Positions 41,286 through 50,280 are shown, counted from the first letter of the stretch. The stretch: DNA of 50,280 nt from CAYNRA01 sp964399465 (GCA_964399465.1 CAYNRA010000011.1:1-50280), one strand, 5' to 3'. The notes: generated by a model not told the origin, from the letters alone. Made by a program: numbers and translations.

Positions 41286-41975
41286 ATGGGATTTATCGGC
41301 AAAATTATTGGCAAAATTATACTCTATTTTATCGGCTTCACGGTACTGTCCGTGATTTTCTTCAAGTTTGTTCCGATTCCTTTCACTTGGACGATGCTCG
41401 GGCAAAAAATGGAAGCCAGCAGTGAAGGGCGGGACTCCGAACTGCATTATTCGTGGCGAAGTATGGACGAGATAAGCAAGGAAGCAGCATTGGCAGTTAT
41501 TGCAGCGGAAGACCAAAAATTCCCGAACCACAATGGCTTTGATTTCGAGGCAATGAAAAACGCATTTATGGGCAACTTGAAAGGCAAGAAACTAAAGGGT
41601 GCATCTACGATTTCGCAACAAGTAGCCAAGAATGTTTTTTTATGGCAAAGCCGGAGTTATACTCGGAAAATCGCTGAGGTGTATTTCACCTTTCTTATTG
41701 AATTAATTTGGGGCAAAGAGCGCATCTTGGAAGTTTATTTGAATGTGGCAGAAACTGGTATTATGACCTTTGGTTTTGAAGAAGGTGCGCAACGATATTT
41801 TAAAAAATCAGCCCAAAATTTAACAAGAACAGAGGCGGCAAAAATCGCGGCGATTCTACCAAGTCCACGCAAATGGTCAGTGAAAAATCCAGGTTCTTAT
41901 ACAGCGCGAAGAGTACAATCCATCACGCGAAGTATGCGTAATTTAGGTGGTACAAGCTATTTGATGAACTTATAA
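41286..41975 (+). CDS. mtgA: Monofunctional peptidoglycan glycosyltransferase
   Basis: The 229-residue protein has an N-terminal membrane anchor (IILYFIGFTVLSVIFFKFV) and a GT51 domain. Catalytic Glu75 lies in VIAAEDQKFPNHNGFD; KGASTISQQVAKNVFLW and KERILEVYLNVAETG also match. It polymerises lipid II into glycan strands outside the inner membrane. No transpeptidase domain follows, so it is the monofunctional type. Divergent from the SDR gene. Confidence 0.95.
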   Translation: MGFIGKIIGKIILYFIGFTVLSVIFFKFVPIPFTWTMLGQKMEASSEGRDSELHYSWRSMDEISKEAALAVIAAEDQKFPNHNGFDFEAMKNAFMGNLKGKKLKGASTISQQVAKNVFLWQSRSYTRKIAEVYFTFLIELIWGKERILEVYLNVAETGIMTFGFEEGAQRYFKKSAQNLTRTEAAKIAAILPSPRKWSVKNPGSYTARRVQSITRSMRNLGGTSYLMNL

Positions 41976-42045
41976 GTCAAAATCTAGGAACAAAAATCCT
42001 CCACAAAACCGTTGAATACATACATTTTCTATTTTGTATAAAACT

Positions 42046-42423
42046 ATGTTTGAATTTATATCGGACGACTCTTGGAAGAAGATTATTGTCATCGGTGATA
42101 AGGTTCTCATCAAACCGAGCAAACCTCTTGATCAAACGCACTCAGGATTGTATTTGCCACCGAGTGTGAAGGAAAAAGAAGAGGTGCAGTCAGGGTATGT
42201 CATGAAAGTTGGCCCAGGGTATCCCATTCCTGTCATGAGCGAAGATGAACCCTGGAAAAACCAGCAGGAGAAGACAAAGTATCTTCCGCTTCAAGCAGAA
42301 GAAGGAGACTTGGCTATTTATTTACAGCGACATGCGATAGAAATCATGTACCACGGTGAACAGTATGTTGTTGTTCCTCAATCTTCCATTTTACTATTGG
42401 AAAGAAAAGAGGATTTGTTTTAA
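42046..42423 (+). CDS. GroES/Cpn10-like protein without GroEL neighbour
   Basis: From ATG 42046 the 125-residue protein matches the Cpn10 beta-barrel: IGDKVLIKPSKPLDQTHSGLYLPPSVKEKEEVQSGYVMKVGPG, then a longer insertion, and DLAIYLQRHAIEIMYHGEQYVVVPQSSILLL. A real GroES is about 95 residues and next to groEL; this one is longer and alone. It may be a diverged co-chaperone or a protein that reuses the fold. A TTG four codons earlier is an unlikely start. Confidence 0.75.
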   Translation: MFEFISDDSWKKIIVIGDKVLIKPSKPLDQTHSGLYLPPSVKEKEEVQSGYVMKVGPGYPIPVMSEDEPWKNQQEKTKYLPLQAEEGDLAIYLQRHAIEIMYHGEQYVVVPQSSILLLERKEDLF

Positions 42424-42428
42424 TTGTT

Positions 42429-42472
42429 TGAATGGAAGACATCTTGGATAAATCCTATTGTTTTTCCATTCA
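42429..42472 (+). terminator. Possible nested hairpin after GroES-like gene
   Basis: TGAATGGAA (42429-42437) pairs with TTCCATTCA (42464-42472), with a small GGAT/ATCC stem inside. A loose T-rich stretch follows. It is weaker than the other terminators. Confidence 0.3.
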
Positions 42473-42511
42473 TATTTCATTTTTATCACCTAAGCAATGC
42501 GTAAAACCACG

Positions 42512-42519
42512 TACCTTTG
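42512..42519 (+). promoter_or_regulatory. Candidate -7 box for heme lyase gene
   Basis: TACCTTTG matches TAnnTTTG and lies 28 bases before the chosen ATG at 42548. It sits inside the longer possible reading frame from 42497, which argues for the shorter start. Confidence 0.45.
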
Positions 42520-42547
42520 CTTATTCACTAAATCAATTCACCACCAA

Positions 42548-45085
42548 ATGCTACGTTCCCAACTTGGAAATATTGGACATTTTGCAGTGATCATTTCTTT
42601 TGTATCTGCATTAATTTCCACATACGCATACATACAAGCCTCGCGTGAAAACAAACCCGCGTCGTCTTGGATTACCTTGGCTCGTTCGTCTTTTTTCATT
42701 CATACGGCGGGCATTCTTACGGTAGTCGCAACGTTATTTACCATCATATTTAATCATTATTTTGAATACCACTACGCGTGGGATAATACCTCTTGGAGCT
42801 TGCCTGTCGGGTATGCCATCTCTAGTTTTTGGCAAGATCAAGAAGGTAGTTTCTTGCTTTGGATGTTCTGGGATGCACTCATTGGCGTCCTTCTTATCTT
42901 CACTTTTTATCAGAAAATCAAACGAAAAAAAAGTACGTCTTCCTTTGAAGCACCCGTCATGACTGTTATGGCTGGTGTACAAGCCTTTCTTGCCTCCATG
43001 ATTCTTGGTGTCGTTATCTGGGGAGAATTGAAACTCGGTAGCTCTCCTTTCTTGCTCCTGAAAGAATCCATGCCAGACTTGCCCGTTTGGAAAACACAAC
43101 CTGATTTTGTTCCGAATGACGGAAATGGCTTGAACCCCCTACTCCAAAATTACTGGATGGTTATTCACCCTCCTACGCTGTTTCTTGGTTTTGCTCTAAC
43201 CCTTGTTCCTTTTGCTTTTGGAATTGCCGGCTTGTGGCAAAAAAAATACACCGAATGGATTAAACCTGCGCTTCCTTGGACGCTCGTGTCTGCTGTGATT
43301 CTTGGAACGGGTATCATGATGGGGGCAATTTGGGCCTACGAAACCCTCAATTTTGGTGGATACTGGAACTGGGATCCTGTAGAAAACGCCGTATATGTGC
43401 CTTGGCTAATTCTAGTTGCAAGTTTCCATACGATGCTTTTGGCGCCCAAAAACTCGTCAGCGCTGAAATACACCTTCATTCTGGTTTTTGCTCAATTCAT
43501 CCTCATTTTGTATTCCACTTTCTTAACACGGAGTGGGATTTTGGGCAATGCCTCTGTTCACTCTTTCACAGATTTGGGGCTATCGGGTCAGTTGCTTATT
43601 TATCTGCTTAGCTTTGTTGTGTTTGCTATCATTCTAGCCGCCCTTCGTTGGAAAGAACTCCCTTCCGATGAAAAAGAGGTGGAAACCTACTCAAAAGAAT
43701 TTTGGATTTTCATTGGCGTTTTGGTGCTTTGTTTGGCAGCATTCCAAGTGATTGTTACGACGTCTATTCCTGTTTATAATAAATTGGGTGAAGCCTTTGG
43801 TTTATCCCTGAACATGGCGATGCCAAGTGACCAAATCATGCACTATACAAAATTTCAGCAATGGTTTTTTGTCATAATCACGATCTTAACGGGTGTAGGA
43901 CAGTATTTCTGGTGGATGAAAATCAAGAAAGAAACACTTGGAAAATTAATTAACCCATTGATAGCTACGCTTTTACTAGCAACAATCGTCATTACCGTTA
44001 CGAAAGTAAACAACTGGCAATACATTTTAATCCTTACAGCAGGGATTTTCAGTATCATTGCGAATGGCGCGGTACTCATTGATATTCTAAGAGGTAAATG
44101 GCAAATTGCAGGCGGTGCGACCACACACATTGGCGTTGCCTTGATGCTCATCGGAATTATGTACTCGTCGGGTTATTCCAAAGTAATATCTGTCAATACT
44201 TCGGGTTCTGAAATTTTTGCAGACAACGACGAAGCGAATAAAGAAAATGTTGTTTTGTGGCTCAATAGACCTTTGCAAATGGGCGAATATACGCTTACCT
44301 ATCAAGGTCAATTTGTTGATGTTCGGAACGTTCCCGGATTCATCGAAAAACGTTTTATTCAACCGATTCCCACTTCAGGCTATTTAGGTATTGCTCGTGC
44401 GGACATTATGGACGGCGATAAACTTTTCTACAAACGAGGCGATACTGTTGCCTACGAAGCTGAAAATACCTATTATCAGGTTTCGTATAAAGACAAAGAA
44501 GGGAAAAGTTTCAATCTCTATCCCCGTTTTCAAATCAATGAAAAAATGGGGAATGTGGCTTCTCCAGATATTAAAAAATTGGCGACAAAAGATATTTACT
44601 CGCACGTAACGTTTGTCAATTTGGAAGAAGACAGAGAATGGAGTGCCCCTGAAAACTTCAAAGTTGCCTTGAAAGATACGTTTTTCTTAAATGATTATGT
44701 AGCGATTTTGGATGATGTTGTGGCTGTAAATCAAGTAGATGGTTTGGACTTAGCTCCGGGGGATGCAGCAGCAAAAGCTACCTTACGTATTTTGGAACGC
44801 GATGGAGAAAGAAAATTATACCCTACATTCGTTATCAAAAACAGAGAAATTTGGAGTAAACCCGAAGTTAGCTTAGAGCTAGGATTACGCGCTCAGTTGA
44901 CCGAAATTGACCCAGTAAACGGGCAATTCAATTTCGCTATTTCCAGAGGGCAGCGTGAATTTATCGTCTTAAAAGCAGAAGAAAAACCACAGATTAATTT
45001 ACTCTGGATTGGTACACTTCTATTGGTTGTAGGCATGACAATTGCCGCTTTTAGACGTTTCCAAATTTATTTAAAAACAGCGTAA
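42548..45085 (+). CDS. CcmF/CcsA-type cytochrome c heme lyase
   Basis: From ATG 42548 (MLRSQLGNIGHFAVIISFVSALIS) the protein has 845 residues. It is an integral membrane protein with at least 13 helices, a first block FWQDQEGSFLLWMFWDALIG, and the heme-handling WWD motif GGYWNWDPVENAVYVPWL near residue 271. The conserved His MVIHPPTLFLGFAL also fits. A long periplasmic beta domain and a last helix follow. It attaches heme to apocytochrome c on the outer face of the inner membrane. The C-terminal extension is longer than E. coli CcmF (about 650). Other ccm genes are not in the window. Confidence 0.88.
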   Translation: MLRSQLGNIGHFAVIISFVSALISTYAYIQASRENKPASSWITLARSSFFIHTAGILTVVATLFTIIFNHYFEYHYAWDNTSWSLPVGYAISSFWQDQEGSFLLWMFWDALIGVLLIFTFYQKIKRKKSTSSFEAPVMTVMAGVQAFLASMILGVVIWGELKLGSSPFLLLKESMPDLPVWKTQPDFVPNDGNGLNPLLQNYWMVIHPPTLFLGFALTLVPFAFGIAGLWQKKYTEWIKPALPWTLVSAVILGTGIMMGAIWAYETLNFGGYWNWDPVENAVYVPWLILVASFHTMLLAPKNSSALKYTFILVFAQFILILYSTFLTRSGILGNASVHSFTDLGLSGQLLIYLLSFVVFAIILAALRWKELPSDEKEVETYSKEFWIFIGVLVLCLAAFQVIVTTSIPVYNKLGEAFGLSLNMAMPSDQIMHYTKFQQWFFVIITILTGVGQYFWWMKIKKETLGKLINPLIATLLLATIVITVTKVNNWQYILILTAGIFSIIANGAVLIDILRGKWQIAGGATTHIGVALMLIGIMYSSGYSKVISVNTSGSEIFADNDEANKENVVLWLNRPLQMGEYTLTYQGQFVDVRNVPGFIEKRFIQPIPTSGYLGIARADIMDGDKLFYKRGDTVAYEAENTYYQVSYKDKEGKSFNLYPRFQINEKMGNVASPDIKKLATKDIYSHVTFVNLEEDREWSAPENFKVALKDTFFLNDYVAILDDVVAVNQVDGLDLAPGDAAAKATLRILERDGERKLYPTFVIKNREIWSKPEVSLELGLRAQLTEIDPVNGQFNFAISRGQREFIVLKAEEKPQINLLWIGTLLLVVGMTIAAFRRFQIYLKTA

Positions 45086-45111
45086 ATTCACTTATTTGAA
45101 AATTATTAAAA

Positions 45112-45144
45112 ACGCTACTCAAATGACTTTGGGTGGCGTTTTTT
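45112..45144 (+). terminator. Intrinsic terminator after heme lyase gene
   Basis: ACGCTACTCAAA (45112-45123) pairs with TTTGGGTGGCGT (45128-45139), with two G-U wobbles on this strand, around TGAC. It runs into six Ts at 45139-45144. It starts 26 bases after the stop. Confidence 0.75.
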
Positions 45145-45753
45145 GTGTGGAGGCATGTTGAATGAACATATTTTCACTTCATGTAGTCTCTATTTTCTCC
45201 CACCTACCCCAATTGAAACTACAAAAACAGTTCTAGAAAAGACCGCTATTGGGGAAATTACCAACATCTTCTCTACCTGTACGGATACGAATTTCTTTCA
45301 AATTCAGACACTATTTTTCTAGAAACGTGTACTTACCAACGTAAATATTCCTTATATTTGAATTGCCTTGTATTTTTCATACATGGCTGTTTAAATTAAA
45401 TATACCTCCCAAAACGTTCCCCCCTTTCTTCACAGATTTGGGGCCACTTAAAATTCTTTCCTACAACATGATACCCGTGCATCCCTTACAGAAATTCCAT
45501 TATTTTCCGTTGTCACCACATAAAAAGAGTGATTTAATCCCTGCTTCTTGTCGTTCTTTATCACTTTTCATGCAATGGATTACGTTTATTTCAAAACCCA
45601 GTAAATCACATTTGCCCCTTCCGCTCGTTTTTCCGCGCTGCCTACTCTGAACACACCAATTGATTTCCCTTGCAGTGTACAAAAGTACTTTGACGCGTTT
45701 CAATAAATAAGGCAACGATCTATTGTCCCTCTATATCACACACCTCCTAAACA
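45145..45753. other. Intergenic region before defence operon
   Basis: About 609 bases with no recognised gene. A 95-codon plus-strand frame (45363-45650) and a 71-codon minus-strand frame (45500-45715) overlap each other and look like chance. A TATATTTG at 45353-45360 matches the -7 consensus but would leave a 390-base leader. The boundary between core genes and the defence operon must lie here, yet I see no direct repeat or integrase remnant. Confidence 0.45.
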
Positions 45754-48700
45754 ATGAAATTAATAAACAACCAAGATAGTACCCTCTTGGGCGAACTGAA
45801 ACCTTTGCTTTCTGCAACTTCTGAAGTTTTCATTTCAACCAATTACCTCACAATTCCAGCCATTTTTGAACTACTAGCTGAATTGCGCCAAGTGAAATTC
45901 GTGAAGTTAATCCTCGATAATGAGGTGTCTTCTGACAAACGATTTTCATACGATTCCCTTGAATTTTCGCTGTATGATGACTTAAAAAGCGCCTGGAAAG
46001 CAAAAGAAGTCTATGATGTCATCGAAGCCAAGTTCGAAATTCGGCCAGGGAATGTAGGAGGCCAAAAGTTTATACTTATTAAAAATGAGGATACCGTTCA
46101 CTTTTTCAGCACATTTGCGCAAGACTTAACTACGGTCACATTGGGAATTCTACCAAGTAAAACTCCCATGATACTAACCTATCTTGAAGATCAAGGAGCA
46201 ATTTACTTACAACTTTTTAATCAGTATTGGTCATCCACAAACAAGGATTTAAAATCGTATGTACTAGATAAAATAAAACGCGCCTTTACCGAAAACAGCC
46301 CCGAATACCTCTATAAATATACGTTATACAGTATCTTCAAAAAAAGTATCACCAAAGAACAAAATGAAGAACGTATCAACCAAATTGGCTTCAAGCAAAC
46401 TGTCATCTGGGACATGCTTTTTAACTTTCAGAAAGACGCCGTTCTCGGAGCAATTGATAAAATTGATACCTATGGCGGTTGTATTATCGCTGACTCTGTG
46501 GGGCTTGGAAAAACCTTTGAAGCCCTCGCTGTTATCAAATATTACCAAATGCGAAATGACCGCATATTGGTACTTGCCCCTAAAAAACTGCGCCAGAACT
46601 GGCTGATGTACTCCCAAAATATTGTCCATAATATCCTCGCGAAAGATAGATTGGACTTCGACGTCCTGAACCACACCGATTTGTCACGAACTTCCGGTAA
46701 TTCTGGGAACATTGACTTAGAGAAAATCAATTGGGGAAATTATGACCTTGTCGTCATTGATGAGTCTCATAACTTCAGAAACGATAACCCACGCCGAAAT
46801 ATGGTCACGCGTTATCAAAAACTCATGAACGACATCATTAAAGCAGGTGTAAAAACCAAAGTCTTGATGCTTTCTGCTACTCCTTTGAATACGCGCATGA
46901 ACGATATAAAAAATCAAATTGCGTTTATTACAGAGCAAAAAGACGATGCTTTGGCCTCCTTCGGCATTAAAAGTATCAACAGGACACTCACAAATGCACA
47001 AACGAAATTCAATAATTGGCGCACTATTTCTTCTAGTAATACAGGAAACCGCGATAGTCTTATCTCTAGTCTTGACGGCTCCTATTTCAAATTATTGGAT
47101 TTATTGACGATTGCCCGCTCCAGAAAACACATTGAAAAATATTACGATGTCAATGATATTGGCAAATTCCCAGTACGACTCCCACCCATTAATATCTATT
47201 CGGATTTCGATAGAGAAGGGTCGCTTACGGCGATCGATAAAATAAATGACACCCTCAATACCCTAAATCTTGGCTTTTACTCGCCCCTCTCCTATGTCCG
47301 AAGTGATAAAAAAGCCTCCTACGAAACCAAATACGACCTTACGACTTCCAACGGGAATGTCTTTAAACAGATTGAACGCGAAAGTAGCCTGATTCACCTT
47401 ATGCGCGTCAATCTCTTGAAAAGATTGGAAAGTTCTGTGCATTCCTTTGGCTTAACGCTCGATGTCCTCCTCCGGCAAATTGAGTCCATGCTTACCAAAA
47501 TAGAAAAAGTATCTAGTACCGATTTTTATGAAAATGGCCTCGATATCAATCAAATTGATACAACTGTAGACGACCTCCTCGAAGACTATCTCACCGGAGG
47601 CAAAATCAGGGTGCTCCTCCAAGATATGGACTTGGTTCGTTGCAAAGATGATTTGCTCGAAGATAAAAAACACCTCGAAAATCTCCGACAACAAACCACC
47701 ATCATCTCTCCAGAAAGGGATGCCAAACTCGATGAACTAAAAAAAATCATCCGAAATAAAGTAACCCAGCCCCTCAACCCTGGAAATACAAAAATTGTCG
47801 TCTTTTCAGCGTTTAGCGATACAGCCGTTTATCTCTACGAAAATATCGCGGCATGGGCGCTTGCTAACCTCCACGTGTACTCCGCTCAAATTACTGGCGG
47901 AAACAACGGCAACAAAACCAATATGGAAGACTGCAAAGCAGAGTTCGATACTATTCTGGTCAATTTCTCCCCCATTTCTAAAAAAAGAGAACTAGTAAAC
48001 CCCGAAATTAAAAAGGAAATTTCTGTCCTTATTTGTACAGATTGTATCTCTGAAGGCCAAAATTTACAAGATTGTGACTATCTCGTCAATTACGATATTC
48101 ACTGGAACCCCGTCAGGATTATTCAACGGTTTGGACGAATCGACCGCATTGGCTCTAAAAATGACAAGGTTCAATTGGTGAATTTCTTCCCTAATCTTGC
48201 CCTTGATAGCTATATCGACCTGATTCAACGCGTGAAAAGTCGGATGCAAATCCTAGACGTTTCAGCGACTGGAGACGATAATATCATCGACGTTGAAAAT
48301 GGCGGGTACAGTGATCTCGAATACAGAAAACGCCAATTACACCAATTACAAAACAAAGTCCTTGATTTGGAGGACATGGAAGGCGGTATCAGTATTACCG
48401 ATCTTACGTTCAATGACTTTAAAATTGATGCCGAACGATTGTCTCCGCCAGAAAGAACTCGTTTCGATAGCGCCCCCAAATGCCTCTATGCACTCGTTAA
48501 AAATAATACAGACGAACCCCTCAGTGGTGTCATTTTCTGTCTGAAAGACACCGCCAACTCAGACAACGACTTCACGATAAAAAGTGCAATTTACCCGTAT
48601 CATCTCTGTTTCATTGACCAAAATGACGCGGTTTTCGTTCCGGCTAATAACCCCAAAAGAAGTCTCGATTATTATAAAAAACTGTGTATGGGGCAGTCAG

Positions 48701-48930
48701 AAGCTCTTTTGCCTCTGGTTCAGTCTTTTGCTAAAGAAACACAAAAAGGAAAAAAAATGGCCGCCTACGTAAACCTCCTCCAACTCGCTCAAGCCCATAT
48801 CCGGGGCGTTGAAGACGAAGTCGGGCTCAACACTCTCGCTTTGCCCGGTGGTACCAAACTAAATAGAGCGTCAGGAGCTGTGCTTCCGTTTGAAATCATC
48901 AGTTTTTTGGTAATTAAACACGATAAATGA
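45754..48930 (+). CDS. SNF2/DEAH-type helicase with PLD-like N-terminus
   Basis: The 1058-residue superfamily 2 ATPase has Walker A in ADSVGLGKTFEAL (about residues 246-258), DESH at 336-339 and LSATPLNTR at 373-381. The C-terminal RecA-like half has LICTDCISEGQNLQ and the arginine-finger motif IIQRFGRIDRIGSKND near residue 790. Residues 1-160 look like a phospholipase D-like domain, but the expected HKD is not seen (GGQKFILIKNEDTVHFF in its place). It probably moves along DNA. It heads an operon with a DUF4391 gene (1 base away) and a type III Mod gene, so a defence role is likely. The 60-residue insert around 570-680 is predicted helical. Confidence 0.85.
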   Translation: MKLINNQDSTLLGELKPLLSATSEVFISTNYLTIPAIFELLAELRQVKFVKLILDNEVSSDKRFSYDSLEFSLYDDLKSAWKAKEVYDVIEAKFEIRPGNVGGQKFILIKNEDTVHFFSTFAQDLTTVTLGILPSKTPMILTYLEDQGAIYLQLFNQYWSSTNKDLKSYVLDKIKRAFTENSPEYLYKYTLYSIFKKSITKEQNEERINQIGFKQTVIWDMLFNFQKDAVLGAIDKIDTYGGCIIADSVGLGKTFEALAVIKYYQMRNDRILVLAPKKLRQNWLMYSQNIVHNILAKDRLDFDVLNHTDLSRTSGNSGNIDLEKINWGNYDLVVIDESHNFRNDNPRRNMVTRYQKLMNDIIKAGVKTKVLMLSATPLNTRMNDIKNQIAFITEQKDDALASFGIKSINRTLTNAQTKFNNWRTISSSNTGNRDSLISSLDGSYFKLLDLLTIARSRKHIEKYYDVNDIGKFPVRLPPINIYSDFDREGSLTAIDKINDTLNTLNLGFYSPLSYVRSDKKASYETKYDLTTSNGNVFKQIERESSLIHLMRVNLLKRLESSVHSFGLTLDVLLRQIESMLTKIEKVSSTDFYENGLDINQIDTTVDDLLEDYLTGGKIRVLLQDMDLVRCKDDLLEDKKHLENLRQQTTIISPERDAKLDELKKIIRNKVTQPLNPGNTKIVVFSAFSDTAVYLYENIAAWALANLHVYSAQITGGNNGNKTNMEDCKAEFDTILVNFSPISKKRELVNPEIKKEISVLICTDCISEGQNLQDCDYLVNYDIHWNPVRIIQRFGRIDRIGSKNDKVQLVNFFPNLALDSYIDLIQRVKSRMQILDVSATGDDNIIDVENGGYSDLEYRKRQLHQLQNKVLDLEDMEGGISITDLTFNDFKIDAERLSPPERTRFDSAPKCLYALVKNNTDEPLSGVIFCLKDTANSDNDFTIKSAIYPYHLCFIDQNDAVFVPANNPKRSLDYYKKLCMGQSEALLPLVQSFAKETQKGKKMAAYVNLLQLAQAHIRGVEDEVGLNTLALPGGTKLNRASGAVLPFEIISFLVIKHDK

Positions 48931-48931
48931 C

Positions 48932-49699
48932 ATGATGCACATCCTCGAATTACCCGAAAAATGCTCCTTGCAAAAAAAGCTCACCAAAACTTTTTTTAAA
49001 CGAAATTTTGACCTGACAAGCACAGAAAAAAATCTACTCGATGACCCCTCCGACTTCGTTGCTATGCTTTGGCTTGCAGCCATAAATCCACTCCAAGCTA
49101 ATGTACCCACGTGGATTTCTGAGGAGGCTACCTTTGAGGAGATCCAAGTGATTGTAGTGAAAACCTCACCCGAAGGGTTGGATGAAACCTGCTCTAAAAT
49201 CATTGATTTAGTGCAGAAGTATATCCCCTATCATTGCATTTTGGTACTCCACGACGACGAACGGTTTGTTTGGAATGTCGCCTACAAAAAAATTAACCAA
49301 AATCTCCCCACCAAACGGATAACGCATAAAAAATTTACGACGCCGCCCTTTCTTATGAACTCCACGGCGTCTCCGTACTTCGAGTTTCTACAAATGTTGC
49401 GTTTCAGCCAAGTGACAACTACCCACCTGAAAGACCTCTACGATAGCTACGTGAACTGCTTTGTGTCGTTGCAAATTGCCCTCCTTGTTGGGGGTATATT
49501 TAAACTCAAAAGTCTAGAGAATTTGAACGAAAATATCCTCTGTTTAGAACAAATTACTCAACTAGAAAAAGACATTAACCGCCTTATCGAAGCACTTAAA
49601 AAGGAAACCCAACTCAATATACGCATCGAAGTAAACTTGCAAATACAAACGAAAAAAACACGAATACAAGATTTAAAAATATACCTCTCAAACAACTAA
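48932..49699 (+). CDS. DUF4391 protein of defence operon
   Basis: The 255-residue protein fits DUF4391. It has LELPEKCSLQKKLTKTFF at the start, DFVAMLWLAAINPLQANVP, EEIQVIVVKTS, and the mid block LVQKYIPYHCILVLHDDERFVWNVAYKKI. A C-terminal charged helix pair follows (LEKDINRLIEALKKETQLN, NLQIQTKKTRIQDLKIYL). No function is established. It is packed between the helicase (1 base) and the Mod gene (6 bases), as I recall for other type III-like loci; it may bridge the two. No catalytic motif is obvious. Confidence 0.75.
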   Translation: MMHILELPEKCSLQKKLTKTFFKRNFDLTSTEKNLLDDPSDFVAMLWLAAINPLQANVPTWISEEATFEEIQVIVVKTSPEGLDETCSKIIDLVQKYIPYHCILVLHDDERFVWNVAYKKINQNLPTKRITHKKFTTPPFLMNSTASPYFEFLQMLRFSQVTTTHLKDLYDSYVNCFVSLQIALLVGGIFKLKSLENLNENILCLEQITQLEKDINRLIEALKKETQLNIRIEVNLQIQTKKTRIQDLKIYLSNN

Positions 49700-49705
49700 G
49701 TATCA

Positions 49706-50280
49706 ATGGAAAAACTAGAAAAAGGGCATGAACTAAGCCAAAGCCCCGACTTTGTCGCCCAAAACATCGAATTACTGAAATCACTATTCCCCCAACTAAA
49801 CAAAGAAGGGAAAATTGACAAACAAGAACTGCTGGCATTACTCGGTGACTACACAGAAACCGACGAGGAATTCTATCGCTTTACCTGGGCAGGCAAAAGC
49901 ATGGCACGCCGAGAAGCCAATAAACCAAGTACTGCCACCTTGCTTCCCGACAAAGAAAGTAGCAAAGAATGGGATACGACCCAAAATGTATTCATTGAAG
50001 GCGATAACCTGGAGGTTCTCAAGCTCCTCCAAAAAGGGTATGCCAACAAAATAAAAATGATTTATATTGACCCACCCTATAACACAGGCAAAGACTTTGT
50101 CTATAAAGACAATTATAGCGACAACCTAAACAATTATTTAGCCATTACGGGGCAACTCGGCGAAGACGGCAAACGCATAAGTACCAACAGTGAAAGCAAC
50201 GGGCGTTACCACAGCAATTGGCTGAATATGATGTACCCAAGATTAAAATTAGCCCGAAATCTCCTCAAAGAAGACGGCGT
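49706..50280 (+). CDS. mod: Type III restriction-modification methyltransferase (Mod), 3' truncated
   Basis: The frame is open from ATG 49706 to the window edge (191 complete codons). It has the Mod-type leader FIEGDNLEVLKLLQKGYANK (residues 96-115) and the N6-adenine/N4-cytosine motif IV DPPYNTG at about residue 122. Next come FVYKDNYSDN and WLNMMYPRLKLARNLLKEDGV, as in type III Mod proteins. It would methylate adenine in the recognition site and specify that site for the restriction complex. The SAM motif and target domain, and any res gene, lie outside the window. Confidence 0.9.
   Translation, partial: MEKLEKGHELSQSPDFVAQNIELLKSLFPQLNKEGKIDKQELLALLGDYTETDEEFYRFTWAGKSMARREANKPSTATLLPDKESSKEWDTTQNVFIEGDNLEVLKLLQKGYANKIKMIYIDPPYNTGKDFVYKDNYSDNLNNYLAITGQLGEDGKRISTNSESNGRYHSNWLNMMYPRLKLARNLLKEDG

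Noticed and set aside
43565..45444. 16-base direct match (TTCACAGATTTGGGGC) between the heme lyase gene and 45429-45444
   Set aside because: A match of this length can arise by chance in 50 kb, and nothing around the second copy resembles the gene.
45363..45715. Overlapping 95-codon plus and 71-codon minus frames before the helicase
   Set aside because: They overlap each other in opposite directions and neither looks like a protein.
1..50280. CRISPR arrays, tRNA or rRNA genes, insertion sequences with intact transposase
   Set aside because: I looked for spaced direct repeats, cloverleaf-type segments and transposase motifs and saw none that could be supported by eye.

Overview
The window comes from a Bacteroidota chromosome, most likely a Cytophagales-type free-living or aquatic bacterium. 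The signs are a DUF4249 gene, a secreted protease with a C-terminal type IX sorting domain, a NusB with a long N-terminal extension, cryptochrome-DASH next to a DUF547 gene, GlgE, and several promoters of the Bacteroidota form TAnnTTTG. Three runs of exactly ten Ns (20513, 21698, 30755) mark it as a scaffolded draft, and each run interrupts a gene.

Layout. 1-1.2 kb: the end of a DUF4249 gene and a small lipoprotein. 1.7-6.3 kb: an APC permease, the umuDC translesion polymerase operon and a methyltransferase. 6.3-16.3 kb: dense housekeeping genes (hemW, nagA, nusB-ytxH-yajC-DUF721-LD-carboxypeptidase, ade) with two envelope proteins on the opposite strand. 16.3-19.3 kb: glgE-nuoA-nuoB-ade in one leftward run. 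19.5-31.9 kb: a T9SS metalloprotease, a frameshifted sodium:solute symporter, clpS-recR-2OG oxygenase, a chromate-type transporter, a PspC-like protein, an isolated nuoD, a LemA/TPM cluster, and cry-DASH with DUF547.

32-39.8 kb is looser, with long non-coding stretches and accessory genes: a PepSY membrane protein, a DUF2911-DUF3347 fusion, a lipoprotein, an Mrr-type restriction endonuclease, and a three-gene toxin-antitoxin-SecB-like chaperone (TAC) operon. 39.8-45.1 kb returns to core genes: a CrtA-like monooxygenase, an SDR, mtgA, a GroES-like protein and a CcmF/CcsA heme lyase. 45.75 kb to the edge is the start of a type III restriction-modification-like defence operon: a large SNF2-type helicase, a DUF4391 protein, and a Mod methyltransferase cut by the window end.

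The strongest candidates for new biology are the helicase-DUF4391-Mod operon with its degenerate PLD-like N-terminus, and the TAC module beside Mrr. A third is compact gene packing: all seven convergent gene pairs overlap, and five share a four-base TTAA or TTAG stop on both strands. A fourth is two internal hairpin terminators that end 3-6 nt before the next start codon. All functional calls rest on reading the sequence; no database search was run.
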